Positions 32,690 through 40,147 of a stretch of DNA of 64,000 nt are shown here, in pieces. Positions within the stretch are counted from its first letter, which is position 1. The number at the start of each line of letters is the position of its first letter. A program made the position numbers and the translations under genes. The DNA is from Acidimicrobiales bacterium (GTDB lineage: Bacteria; Actinomycetota; Acidimicrobiia; Acidimicrobiales; Bog-793): NCBI GenBank assembly GCA_035294085.1, contig DATGLP010000026.1, positions 62,001 to 126,000 on the forward strand, written 5' to 3'. The notes under the pieces were generated by a model that did not search any database, was not told where the DNA came from, and was given only the letters and a program-made list of their open reading frames with translations.

Positions 32690-33928
32690 ATGAACGGGTC
32701 GTTGAGACGCAGGCTCGGGAAGGTGGGCGTCGCCGCGCTCTTGGCCGCGGCCATGGTCGCGCCGTCGGCACTGACGGCCGCGGCGAGCCCGCGCGCGAAG
32801 GCGCGCTACTCGCAGGGCGCGAGCGCGAAGGAGATCCTCGTCGGGTCCACCATGCCGCTCACCGGCGGCGCGGCCGTGGCCGGCGAGCAGTTCCGCGCCG
32901 GCATGCTCGCCGCCATCCAGGAGGTGAACGCGCACGGCGGCATCAACGGCCGCAAGATCGTGCCGACGATCCTCGACGATGGCTTCCAGCCGGCGCGCTC
33001 GGTCGCGAACATCCTCCGGCTCACCGAGCAGGACAAGGTCTTCGTCATCGACACGCCGGTCGGATCGGCCGAGATTCCGGGCAGCTACCCGCTCGTCAAG
33101 CAGACCGGGATCCCGATGTTCGGCCCGTACCTGCCGCCCGACCCGAACCTGCGGTCGGTCTTCCTGCTCGCGACGCCGCACGTCGCGCAGGCGCGCGTCA
33201 TCATGGACTGGCTGGCGACGCAGAAGGTGAAGGGGAAGCGGGTCACGCGCGTCGCCTTCCTCGGCCAGCAGAACGACTACGGCGAGGCGGTCCTCCACGG
33301 CATGCAGCAGCAGGCCGGGGTCGACAAGCTGAAGATCGTCGCCGTCGGCTACACCCAGACGAACAGCACCGACATCAGCTCGGCGGTGCTCGCCGTGAAG
33401 GCGGCGAACCCGCAGGCGGTCGTGCTCGCCACCGACAACACCCAGTCGATCCTCGCCCTCCAGCAGGCGCAGCAGCTCGGCTGGCACCCGCTCTTCGTCG
33501 GCGACTCCTCGGCGGCCAATACCGGCACGCCCGTGGTCGTCCAACCTGCGGGGTCGGCCGCCAAGGGGCTCTACGGCGCGCTCGTCGCCGCGCTCCCGAC
33601 CGGCAACTCGAAGGCGCTTCGCGTGTACCGGGCCGCGGTGAACAAGATCGACCCCAGCGCGACGTCGTCCGCCTACGCGCTGCAGGCCTACGCGCAGAAC
33701 CTGATCCTCTTCGAGATCCTGCGGCGCATGGGCAACGACCTCACCTGGGCGAACTTCATCAAGACGGCGCAGTCGCTCAAGCACTACGACACGGGCCTCC
33801 TGCCGCCGATCTCCTTCGGGAACCTGCCCGGCGGCCACACGGGCTCTCACGGCGCCGCCATCGCCGAGTGGACCGGGTCGGCCTGGAAGATCGTCCAGAA
33901 CTTCCGCAACCCGAAGAACAAGCGCTAG
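32690..33928 (+). CDS. livK: Branched-chain-type ABC transporter substrate-binding protein LivK
   Basis: The 412-aa protein is the periplasmic-type binding protein of the importer. It begins with an export signal: basic RRRLGK, a hydrophobic core VGVAALLAAAMVA and a likely signal peptidase site near Ala-Ala-Ser (about residue 31). No lipobox cysteine is seen. The mature part has the type I binding fold (EILVGSTMPLTGGAAVAGEQ, NAHGGINGRKIVP, DTPVGSAEIPGSYPLV). A ribosome site GAGGGGAGTGAG precedes the ATG. The ligand pocket cannot be read by eye; amino acids, amides or aromatic acids are possible. Confidence 0.93.
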   Translation: MNGSLRRRLGKVGVAALLAAAMVAPSALTAAASPRAKARYSQGASAKEILVGSTMPLTGGAAVAGEQFRAGMLAAIQEVNAHGGINGRKIVPTILDDGFQPARSVANILRLTEQDKVFVIDTPVGSAEIPGSYPLVKQTGIPMFGPYLPPDPNLRSVFLLATPHVAQARVIMDWLATQKVKGKRVTRVAFLGQQNDYGEAVLHGMQQQAGVDKLKIVAVGYTQTNSTDISSAVLAVKAANPQAVVLATDNTQSILALQQAQQLGWHPLFVGDSSAANTGTPVVVQPAGSAAKGLYGALVAALPTGNSKALRVYRAAVNKIDPSATSSAYALQAYAQNLILFEILRRMGNDLTWANFIKTAQSLKHYDTGLLPPISFGNLPGGHTGSHGAAIAEWTGSAWKIVQNFRNPKNKR

Positions 33929-33953
33929 GAGGGGTCGAAGCGCTGGCGCGCCT

Positions 33954-33978
33954 GGCCCCCGGCTCGCCGCCGGGGGCC
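33954..33978. terminator. Bidirectional hairpin terminator after livK
   Basis: GGCCCCCGGC pairs perfectly with GCCGGGGGCC across a TCGCC loop. It lies between the convergent livK and GNAT genes. There is no T tract, which is usual for hairpin terminators in GC-rich actinobacteria. Confidence 0.65.
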
Positions 33979-34004
33979 GGGTCGCGCGCCCGGCCTCGGC
34001 TCGG

Positions 34005-35099
34005 TCACCGGCGACCGGAGGCGCCGCTGCGGCTGCGCAGCCGGCCGACGCCACGCAGCGTCCGGCGGACCCCGGCGCGCACCCTCGGGTGCGCGAGGAC
34101 GTAGCCCGTCGCCGCCTGGCGCGGGGCGCGCCAGGCCCGTCGGACGAGCGCCTCGAGGCAGCGGCGCTCGACGGCGCCGGCGAAGACGTCGTAGCGGGTC
34201 GTCGCGAGCGTGGCCTTGTATGGCTCGTCGCCCGGGCCGAGGTCGACCTCGCGCAGCCCGAGCGCGGCGGCGTCCTCGATCACGTGGTACCAGCGCAGCG
34301 TGCCCGGCGAGTAGCGCCCGAAGGCCGGGTCGTAGGCGTTGAACCAGGTGGCGAGGACGGCGTCCGAGCAGAGGGAGAAGTCGACGGCGATGACGGTGTC
34401 CCCTGCCGACAAGGTGGAGAGCCGGCCGCTCAGGTCGAGCTCGCCGGTCGCCGCGAGGAGCTCGACGAGCTCGACGACCCAGCGCCTGGCGAGGGGGTCG
34501 GGCCAGCCGCTGCGCCGGTACTGCGCGGACTTCCAGCGGACGAGCAGGGCGAGCGCGGTGGGGTCGCGGATCCCGCCTCGGAAGACGGCTGCGCCGTGGT
34601 GCTCGGCGAGGCGGCTCCGGCGCCTCTCGGCCTCCCGCAGGGCGTGCGCGTGCTCGAGGGTCGCGCGCTCGAGGTAGGCGTCGTAGCCGCCGGAGACGTC
34701 GACGGCATGGCCGGCGAGGACCCTCAGGCCCGCCGCCGTCGAGCGCTCGCCCGCCCGGAGGTGCTCGAACTCGATCGCGGCGAGGCCGCAACGGGCCAGC
34801 ACTGCCGCGAGGTCGAGCGGCCGGCCCGGCGCCTGGACGACCGCCTCGATCCCCGCGAGGCGCGCCGCCAGGCCCGTCGCGATGCCGCCGCGGCGCACGG
34901 TCATCGGGACGAAGGCCACGATCGCTCCGTCCTCCTCGACGACCGCGACGCGCGTGCGGCGGTCGACGGCGTCGACCGCTCTGGCGAAGGTCGGCGAGCA
35001 GAAGGGGTTGGCGAGGTCGGGCGCGCTGGCCTGGAGCTTGTGCCAGGTCGCGACCTCCGACGCCCCGAGCTCGCCCGGGCGGAGCAGGCTCGCCTTCAT
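34005..35099 (-). CDS. GNAT/FemAB-like acetyltransferase domain protein
   Basis: The 364-aa protein has the BioF2/CelD-like GNAT domain pattern: an N-terminal half with DLANPFCSPTFARAV and VAFVPMTV, a central WKSAQYRRSGWPD, and a C-terminal core with DTVIAVDFSLCSDAVLATWFNAYDPAF and LREVDLGPGDEPYKATLA. Proteins of this type transfer acyl or aminoacyl groups in exopolysaccharide, peptidoglycan or capsule biosynthesis. No signal peptide is present. It stands alone between a terminator hairpin and a DUF6457 gene, and its acceptor is unknown. Confidence 0.82.
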   Translation of the reverse strand: MKASLLRPGELGASEVATWHKLQASAPDLANPFCSPTFARAVDAVDRRTRVAVVEEDGAIVAFVPMTVRRGGIATGLAARLAGIEAVVQAPGRPLDLAAVLARCGLAAIEFEHLRAGERSTAAGLRVLAGHAVDVSGGYDAYLERATLEHAHALREAERRRSRLAEHHGAAVFRGGIRDPTALALLVRWKSAQYRRSGWPDPLARRWVVELVELLAATGELDLSGRLSTLSAGDTVIAVDFSLCSDAVLATWFNAYDPAFGRYSPGTLRWYHVIEDAAALGLREVDLGPGDEPYKATLATTRYDVFAGAVERRCLEALVRRAWRAPRQAATGYVLAHPRVRAGVRRTLRGVGRLRSRSGASGRR

Positions 35100-35281
35100 G
35101 GTGCGTACGCCCGGCGCGCCGTGCGCCTGGAGCGTGCTGCGCCCGGCGCGTCCCGCGGCATGCGCCCCCTCCCGTGACGGCCGGCGCGACGTCTGCGCGC
35201 CCGCGCGGTACTTTCCCGGCGACGCGCGCCGCCATGCGCGGTGCTGGCGATCGCGCTCGTGGCGGGGCCCGCTGGCGCGCG

Positions 35282-35512
35282 CTAGCCGGCAGGCGGTCGC
35301 TGCGCGATGCCCCGGGCGAGGAGGAGGGCCTCGCGAGGATGGCGCCCGGCGCGCGCCGCGAGCCAGCAGGCGACGGGCGCCGCGGTGCGCTCGGAGGCGT
35401 GGGCGGCCGCGGCAGCGAGCGCGAGCAGGTCGTCGACCTCGTCGCCGGTCGGTGCCTCCGTCCCGAGCGCCTTGGCGAGGCGCGCCGTGAACTCGGCGGC
35501 GGTCATCCCCAT
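35282..35512 (-). CDS. DUF6457-like small protein
   Basis: This 76-aa acidic helical protein begins MTAAEFTARLAKALG and contains DEVDDLLALAAAAAHASERTAAPVACWLA in its core. I recognise it as the short actinobacterial DUF6457 family, sometimes fused to or encoded near the molybdenum cofactor guanylyltransferase MobA; no mob gene is nearby here. GTG/ATG alternatives exist at the N-terminus; the first ATG is used. A TAGGAT box lies upstream on the minus strand. Function is unknown. Confidence 0.65.
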   Translation of the reverse strand: MGMTAAEFTARLAKALGTEAPTGDEVDDLLALAAAAAHASERTAAPVACWLAARAGRHPREALLLARGIAQRPPAG

Positions 35513-35853
35513 CGTTCCCGCACCTCGCCCCCGCAGGTCCCTGCCGAGGGCGGCAGCATCCTAGCCGGGGCGTCCCGTGCCGTTTCGGGCGCGCGCGGCC
35601 GCGGGTAGGGAAGCGACGTGAAGGCCGGCGTTCGGCTCGTGACCGCTCGCTCGCCGTGGCGCGTCGCCGGGCCGCGCGGCGGCGCGCCACGCGCCTGTCG
35701 CCTCGTCCCGGCACCGTCCGGCCTCGCCGGCTCGCAGCGGTCCCGCGCTCCTCGCCAGCGGGAGCCGCCCGCCGCTCGCCGCCGGTCGTTGCCACCGGCA
35801 GCGAGCGCGCCGGCAGCCTCCACGGATCGGTCGGACCGAGAGGAGCAGGGCGG
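35513..35853. other. Divergent intergenic region with an 81-codon leaderless-type ORF
   Basis: The region separates the DUF6457 gene from the next plus-strand gene. TAGGAT on the minus strand may serve the DUF6457 gene. On the plus strand TAGGGA (35606-35611) is followed six bases later by GTG at 35618, opening an 81-residue Arg/Pro/Ala-rich frame that runs ten bases into the next gene. Its composition is not protein-like, so it is more likely a long leader ORF than a gene. Confidence 0.35.
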
Positions 35854-36228
35854 ATGGAGCTGAGCAAGCAGACGTGGCGGGGAACCATGAAGCGGCAGTG
35901 CCGAGACCTGCTGGCCGGCCTCGGCCGCAGCGCCCGGGAGGTGGCGAGCTCGCTGGAGGCCGCCGGGGTGCGGGCGACGGCTCGCGACCCCGAGGGTTGT
36001 GCCGTCGCCGTGTACCTGCGGGCGATCCTCGGGGCCGACGAGCGCGTGCGCTCGCTGCAGGTGAGCGAGAGCAACGTCTTGATCCGGCCCTCCCCGCGCT
36101 GGCGCCTGGCCGTGGTGGTGCCGCTCCCCCAACCGGTGCGGGAGTTCATCGCCGCCTTCGATGCCGAGCGCTTCCCCACCCTCCTGCGGCGCGCCCGCCC
36201 GCCCGTCGCGCGCCAGCCCGTCGCCTAG
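35854..36228 (+). CDS. Unknown small protein (124 aa)
   Basis: I do not recognise this protein. It has an N-terminal helical part (TMKRQCRDLLAGLGRSAREVASSLEAAG), a strand-like centre CAVAVYLRAIL, and VLIRPSPRWRLAVVVPLPQPVREFIAAFD, suggesting a compact alpha/beta domain. A ribosome site (AGGAGCAGG) precedes the ATG. It is basic with no membrane segment or cysteine motif. It ends convergently against the next gene, and a 15-base-pair hairpin separates the two. Confidence 0.6.
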   Translation: MELSKQTWRGTMKRQCRDLLAGLGRSAREVASSLEAAGVRATARDPEGCAVAVYLRAILGADERVRSLQVSESNVLIRPSPRWRLAVVVPLPQPVREFIAAFDAERFPTLLRRARPPVARQPVA

Positions 36229-36245
36229 GTCAGGCCAGCTGGACT

Positions 36246-36285
36246 GCCGCCGCCCCGGCCCGGCCGAGCCGGCCGGGGCGGCGGC
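36246..36285. terminator. 15-bp perfect hairpin, bidirectional terminator
   Basis: GCCGCCGCCCCGGCC (36246-36260) pairs perfectly with GGCCGGGGCGGCGGC (36271-36285) around a 10-base loop. It sits between convergent genes and ends exactly at the stop codon of the minus-strand gene, so it can terminate both. Confidence 0.7.
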
Positions 36286-36879
36286 TCAGGCCGGGCCTCG
36301 CGCCGAGGCCGGGCCGTCGAGCCGGGTGCGCTGGACGGCGTCCAGCGCGTCGCGCAGGCGGGAGATCCACGCCGCCTCGTTCTGGCGCACGAGCTCGACG
36401 CACCAGGCGAGCGCCTCGCTGCGGGAGCTCGCGACGCCGGCCTCGACGAGGGTGTCGAGGACCTGGCGCTGGGGGAGGCCGAGGCGCGTCATGACCGGGA
36501 TCCCGGCCGACGTGAACAGCACGCTCAGCCCGCCGGCGCGCGCCCCCCACGAGAGCTTGCGACCGAACCGCTCCTGCGCGGCGCGTGCGAGGCGCAGCCG
36601 CTGCTCTCTGGTCTGCTCGCGGAAGCGCTCGATGCGCTCGCGCTCGCCGGAGGCTCCCGTCGTACCCTCGTCGTCGGGCAGGGTCCCGACGACGAGGATC
36701 TCGTAGTCGTCGACGGTCACTGCCGGCTCGCCGACGAACCAGCTGGCGTCGAGGCTCTCGGCGAGCCACGCGGCGATCTGGGCGCGCGCTTCGGGCGTCG
36801 TCGCCGAGCGTCCCCGGCGGTCGAGGTTGAGCGTCCAGTTCCTGCGGCCCCGCTCGGCACCGCCCGGGGGTGCTCGCAT
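36286..36879 (-). CDS. Unknown protein (197 aa), possible ribbon-helix-helix-like C-terminal part
   Basis: I do not recognise a named family. The N-terminal half has RAQIAAWLAESLDASWFVGEP and DDYEILVVGTLPD. The middle is a charged helix (ERIERFREQTREQRLRLA). The C-terminal third, LPQRQVLDTLVEAGVASSRS then EALAWCVELVRQNEAAW, looks like a ribbon-helix-helix or similar DNA-binding helix pair. A perfect TTGACA (36908-36913, minus strand) lies upstream as a possible -35 box. Its start lies head to head with the zinc-ribbon gene. A regulator role is only a guess. Confidence 0.6.
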   Translation of the reverse strand: MRAPPGGAERGRRNWTLNLDRRGRSATTPEARAQIAAWLAESLDASWFVGEPAVTVDDYEILVVGTLPDDEGTTGASGERERIERFREQTREQRLRLARAAQERFGRKLSWGARAGGLSVLFTSAGIPVMTRLGLPQRQVLDTLVEAGVASSRSEALAWCVELVRQNEAAWISRLRDALDAVQRTRLDGPASARGPA

Positions 36880-36939
36880 GGCTCCATCTTTGTGGACGGC
36901 CGCGTGCTGTCAAGTCCGCTGCGAGGCGCCCCGGGACGG

Positions 36940-36945
36940 TACGCT
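36940..36945 (+). promoter_or_regulatory. -10 box, leaderless zinc-ribbon gene
   Basis: TACGCT ends seven bases before the GTG at 36953, with no Shine-Dalgarno sequence between. This supports the GTG start over the upstream ATG at 36878, which overlaps the divergent gene's ATG. Confidence 0.45.
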
Positions 36946-36952
36946 GCGACTC

Positions 36953-37150
36953 GTGGCCGACGACTCGGCGAGCCTCGAGCTCGCCTGCCCGCGCTGTGGC
37001 GAGCTCGTGCGGGAGCGCTTCTACGGGCCCTGCCGCCGGTGCCGGGACGAGCTCGCGGCCAGCCTGGCCCGGCCGGCGCACGCCGCGGAGCGCGTCGAGT
37101 ACGTGCCGAGGGCGAACGTCGTCGCGAACCACGTGGCGACGAAGGACTAG
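36953..37150 (+). CDS. Small zinc-ribbon protein (65 aa)
   Basis: The protein has two CxxC knuckles, CPRCGELVRERFYGPCRRC, which would bind one zinc ion, followed by a short helix (RDELAASLARPAH) and a conserved-looking tail VEYVPRANVVANHVA. Similar short zinc-ribbon proteins occur in Acidimicrobiia and relatives without known function. The GTG start is supported by the -10 box seven bases upstream. The permease gene begins 15 bases after its stop, so the two are probably co-transcribed. Confidence 0.65.
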   Translation: MADDSASLELACPRCGELVRERFYGPCRRCRDELAASLARPAHAAERVEYVPRANVVANHVATKD

Positions 37151-37165
37151 CGGCCGAGGCCGGGC

Positions 37166-38671
37166 GTGGTGACGGCGACCGAGGCGGGGGTCGCGCCGGG
37201 CGACCGGGCGTTCCACGTCGAGGTGCACGGGATCGACCACATCCCCGAGTCCGAGCGCTGGGCGACGCCGCGGCACCTGTTCTGGATGTGGGCGGGGGCG
37301 AGCTTCCAGATCGAGTACTTCGTCTACGGCGTCATCTTGATGGCGTTCTTCGGCCTCAGCTTCGTCCAGGCCGTCGTGCTCATCGTCGTCGGCAACGCCT
37401 CGTTCCTCCTCCTCGGCCTGACGAGCCTGCAAGGTCCCGACGCGGGGACGACGGCCATGACGATCACGCGCGCCAGCTACGGGCCGAACGGCGCGCGCGT
37501 CCCGACGCTGTTCAACTGGCTCACGCAGGTCGGCTTCGAGACCGAGGGCCTCGTCCTCGTCGTCTACGCAGCGGAGGTCCTCGCACGCAAGGCGGGCTTC
37601 GCCCCCGGCACGCCGGCGAAGGTCGCCTTCATCCTCCTCGCCGTGCTCGCCCAGCTCACCTTGCCGCTGCTCGGGCACGCCACGATCGTGCGGACGCTGC
37701 GCGCCCTCACGGTGCCCTTCGTCGTCCTCTTCGCGATCCTCGCCGGCCTCACCCTCGGGAAGGCCCACACGGGCGTGGTGGCGCACGGCGCCGACTGGCG
37801 GGGGCTGAGCGTCGGCCTCGCCTTCACGATCGCGCTCGCGGGCCTCGGGTGGACCGAGAACGGCAACGACTACTCGCGCTACCTGCCGCGCCGTGCGAGC
37901 AAACCTGCGATCGTCGGCTGGGTCTTCCTCGGGACCGCCCTCCCCGAGATCCTCGTCATGACGCTCGGCGCGGCGGTCGGCACCTACGCGTCGGCGATCG
38001 CCACCGGGGAGAACCCGTTTGCCGCCTTCCTCTCCCCCCACGTCGTCGCCACGGGGTTCGTCGTACCGCTCCTCGTCGTGGCCATCTTGCAGCTGTTCGC
38101 GATCAACAGCCTCGACCTGTACTCCTCGGGCGTCACGCTCCAGACGCTCGGGCTGCGCGTCCGGCGCTGGCAGGCGGTGCTCGTCGACACCGTCATCGCC
38201 TGCGGCCTCACCGTCTACGCCGTGTTCGACTCCTCCTTCTCGACGCTGCTCAAGGACTTCGCCGACTGCGTCATCTGCTGGATCGCCCCGTGGATGGCGA
38301 TCTTCCTCGTCGACTGGGCGCTGCGGCGCTTCCGCTACGCGCCGTCCGAGCTGCAGCGTCTGGACCCCGGCGGCCTCTACTACCGGCGAGGCGGCGTCCA
38401 CTGGCCGGCGATCGTGGCGCAGGCCCTCGGCACCTTCGGCGCCGTCGAGGCGCTGTCGCAGACGTTCTTCGTGGGGCAGATCTCACGCTGGGTGGGCGCG
38501 GATCGCGCCGGCGTCTTCCCCGACTTCAGCATCTACATCGGCGTTGCCGTGGCCGCCGTGACCTACCTCGTGCTCGCCTGGCGCCGCCTCTCGGTCGAGG
38601 CCCGCCGGCAGGAGGAGCTGGCGCCGTCCCCCGAGGGGCTGTCCGCCCAGCTGACCGGCACCCGGACCTGA
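37166..38671 (+). CDS. NCS1-family nucleobase permease (cytosine/purine type)
   Basis: The 501-aa protein has about twelve hydrophobic segments. Family-typical elements are IPESERWATPRHLFWMW at the N-terminus, GPDAGTTAMTITRASYGPNG between the first segments, WTENGNDYSRYLP in the middle, and SLDLYSSGVTLQTLGL. NCS1 carriers bring cytosine, uracil, purines, hydantoin or allantoin in with Na+ or H+. GTG-GTG gives two adjacent possible starts. Two phosphoribosyltransferase genes lie just downstream on the other strand, which favours a nucleobase over hydantoin as cargo. Confidence 0.9.
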   Translation: MVTATEAGVAPGDRAFHVEVHGIDHIPESERWATPRHLFWMWAGASFQIEYFVYGVILMAFFGLSFVQAVVLIVVGNASFLLLGLTSLQGPDAGTTAMTITRASYGPNGARVPTLFNWLTQVGFETEGLVLVVYAAEVLARKAGFAPGTPAKVAFILLAVLAQLTLPLLGHATIVRTLRALTVPFVVLFAILAGLTLGKAHTGVVAHGADWRGLSVGLAFTIALAGLGWTENGNDYSRYLPRRASKPAIVGWVFLGTALPEILVMTLGAAVGTYASAIATGENPFAAFLSPHVVATGFVVPLLVVAILQLFAINSLDLYSSGVTLQTLGLRVRRWQAVLVDTVIACGLTVYAVFDSSFSTLLKDFADCVICWIAPWMAIFLVDWALRRFRYAPSELQRLDPGGLYYRRGGVHWPAIVAQALGTFGAVEALSQTFFVGQISRWVGADRAGVFPDFSIYIGVAVAAVTYLVLAWRRLSVEARRQEELAPSPEGLSAQLTGTRT

Positions 38672-38678
38672 GCTCGCG

Positions 38679-39329
38679 TCAGGTCACCGGGAGGGCCGTG
38701 CCCGCGTCCGGCGACCCGCCGTCCCAGTCCTCGACGAGCGCGCCCGTCGCGTCGCGGCGGAATACGGGGACCGCCCCGAGGCTGCGCACGAGGTCGGCAT
38801 CGGTGCCGAGCACGTCTCGCCAGCGCGCCGCCTCCGTCATGAGCGCCCCGATGGCGACCGGCTCGGCCCCGACCCGCCGGAGCAGCGAGAGCGCCGCCTG
38901 GGCGGAGGCACCGGTCGAGATGACGTCGTCGACGAGGGCGACGCGACGCCCTTCGACCGCGTGGACGCGCGCTCGGTCGAACAGGAGCCGCTGGGTGGCG
39001 CTCGTCGTGATGGACCGGACGGGCTCGGCGATGGCGTCGGCGAGGTGGATCTTCGGCGTCTTCTGCAAGATGAGGTAGTCGTCGAGTCCGAGCGCGCGCG
39101 TGATCTCGATCGCGAGGGGGATCCCCATGGTCGCGACCGAGGCGACGATGTCCACCCCGAGGGGCGCGAGCAGCTCGGCGAGCTCCTCGCCGGCTCGAGC
39201 GCTGAAGCGCACGCCGTGATCGACCGTGATGAGGAGCGCGATGGCGAGCCCGTCGGCGATCTCGACGACCGGCAGGTCGACGACCTGGGAGCCGATGCGC
39301 GCCTGGTACCTGCCGGCCGGGGTGACCAC
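38679..39329 (-). CDS. Adenine/xanthine-type phosphoribosyltransferase
   Basis: The 216-aa protein has the PRPP-binding loop VALVDDVISTGAS, the defining motif of type I phosphoribosyltransferases, and VASVATMGIPLAIEITRALG upstream. This layout resembles adenine or xanthine phosphoribosyltransferases, which turn a free base and PRPP into the nucleotide. The base specificity cannot be read. It is preceded by the uracil phosphoribosyltransferase gene (47 bases apart, same strand) and faces the NCS1 permease, forming a salvage set. Confidence 0.85.
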   Translation of the reverse strand: MVTPAGRYQARIGSQVVDLPVVEIADGLAIALLITVDHGVRFSARAGEELAELLAPLGVDIVASVATMGIPLAIEITRALGLDDYLILQKTPKIHLADAIAEPVRSITTSATQRLLFDRARVHAVEGRRVALVDDVISTGASAQAALSLLRRVGAEPVAIGALMTEAARWRDVLGTDADLVRSLGAVPVFRRDATGALVEDWDGGSPDAGTALPVT

Positions 39330-39376
39330 GGGGCGCGATGCTGCCCGTTCGGGCTCTCGCCCGCAAGGCGGCTCGC

Positions 39377-40045
39377 TCAGCGCGGCGGGGGGCCGAAGAG
39401 GCGGTCGCCCGGGTCGCCGAGGCCGGGGACGACGAAGCCACGCTCGTCGAGCTCGGGGTCGACCGCGGCGCAGGCGACGAGCACCTTCGGGTGGCGCTCG
39501 TGGAAGGCCGCGAGGCCCGGGCGCGAGGCGATGATGCTCAGGACGATCGGGCTCGGCGCCGAGCGCGCCTCGAGCATGGTGCAGACCTCACTCACCGAGC
39601 CGCCCGTCGCGATGACCGGGTGGCACACGACGACGCGCCGGTGGGCGAGGTTCGAGGGGAGGGAGTCGAGGTATACCTCGGGGCGCAGCGTCTCGGGGTC
39701 CCGTCGGATGCCGACGTGCGCCACCTCGCTGCGCGCCACGAGCGTGAGGAGCGCATCGACCATCCCGAGGCCGGCGCGCAGCACCGGGACGAAGAGGACG
39801 GTCTCGGCGAGCACGCGGCAGGAGGCGTAGCTCGCCACCGGCGTCGACACGAGGCGCTCCCGGGTGGCGAGGTCGTGCAGCGCCTCGTAGGCGACGAGGG
39901 CGGCGATCTCGCCGAGGCGCTGGCGGAAGACCGCCGCGTCGGTGGCGGCGTCGCGCACCAGCGCGAGCCGGTCCGCGACGCAGGGGTGCTCGACGACGAG
40001 GACGTTGGGTGCCTGCACCTGCCCATCTTGGCCGCTCGCGGCCAT
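39377..40045 (-). CDS. upp: Uracil phosphoribosyltransferase
   Basis: The 222-aa protein matches Upp. LFVPVLRAGLGMVDALL, SEVAHVGIRRDPETLRPEVYLD, and the PRPP loop HPVIATGGS are present. The C-terminus GLGDPGDRLFG is the uracil-binding Upp signature. The PRPP loop starts with HP where DP is usual, a mild deviation. ATG at 40045 is chosen; an in-frame GTG at 40102 would add 19 residues. It converts uracil and PRPP to UMP, consistent with the nearby nucleobase carrier. Confidence 0.92.
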   Translation of the reverse strand: MAASGQDGQVQAPNVLVVEHPCVADRLALVRDAATDAAVFRQRLGEIAALVAYEALHDLATRERLVSTPVASYASCRVLAETVLFVPVLRAGLGMVDALLTLVARSEVAHVGIRRDPETLRPEVYLDSLPSNLAHRRVVVCHPVIATGGSVSEVCTMLEARSAPSPIVLSIIASRPGLAAFHERHPKVLVACAAVDPELDERGFVVPGLGDPGDRLFGPPPR

Positions 40046-40112
40046 CGCCTGCCGGCGCACGGCGCTCTCGGCGAGCTCACAGGAAGAGCCGAGCCGCACC
40101 ACAGGATCGCCT

Positions 40113-40118
40113 CGTATC
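40113..40118 (+). promoter_or_regulatory. Possible -10 box of the MacB-like operon
   Basis: TATCGT lies 30 bases before the permease ATG, which has its own ribosome site GGGAGG. The assignment rests on the box alone. Confidence 0.3.
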
Positions 40119-40147
40119 GTCCCGCCGGGCTCGGATGGGAGGTTGCG

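Noticed and set aside
34089-35177. Plus-strand frame opposite the GNAT gene
   Set aside because: It has no start context or recognisable domain, and the minus-strand GNAT frame has a consistent fold pattern.
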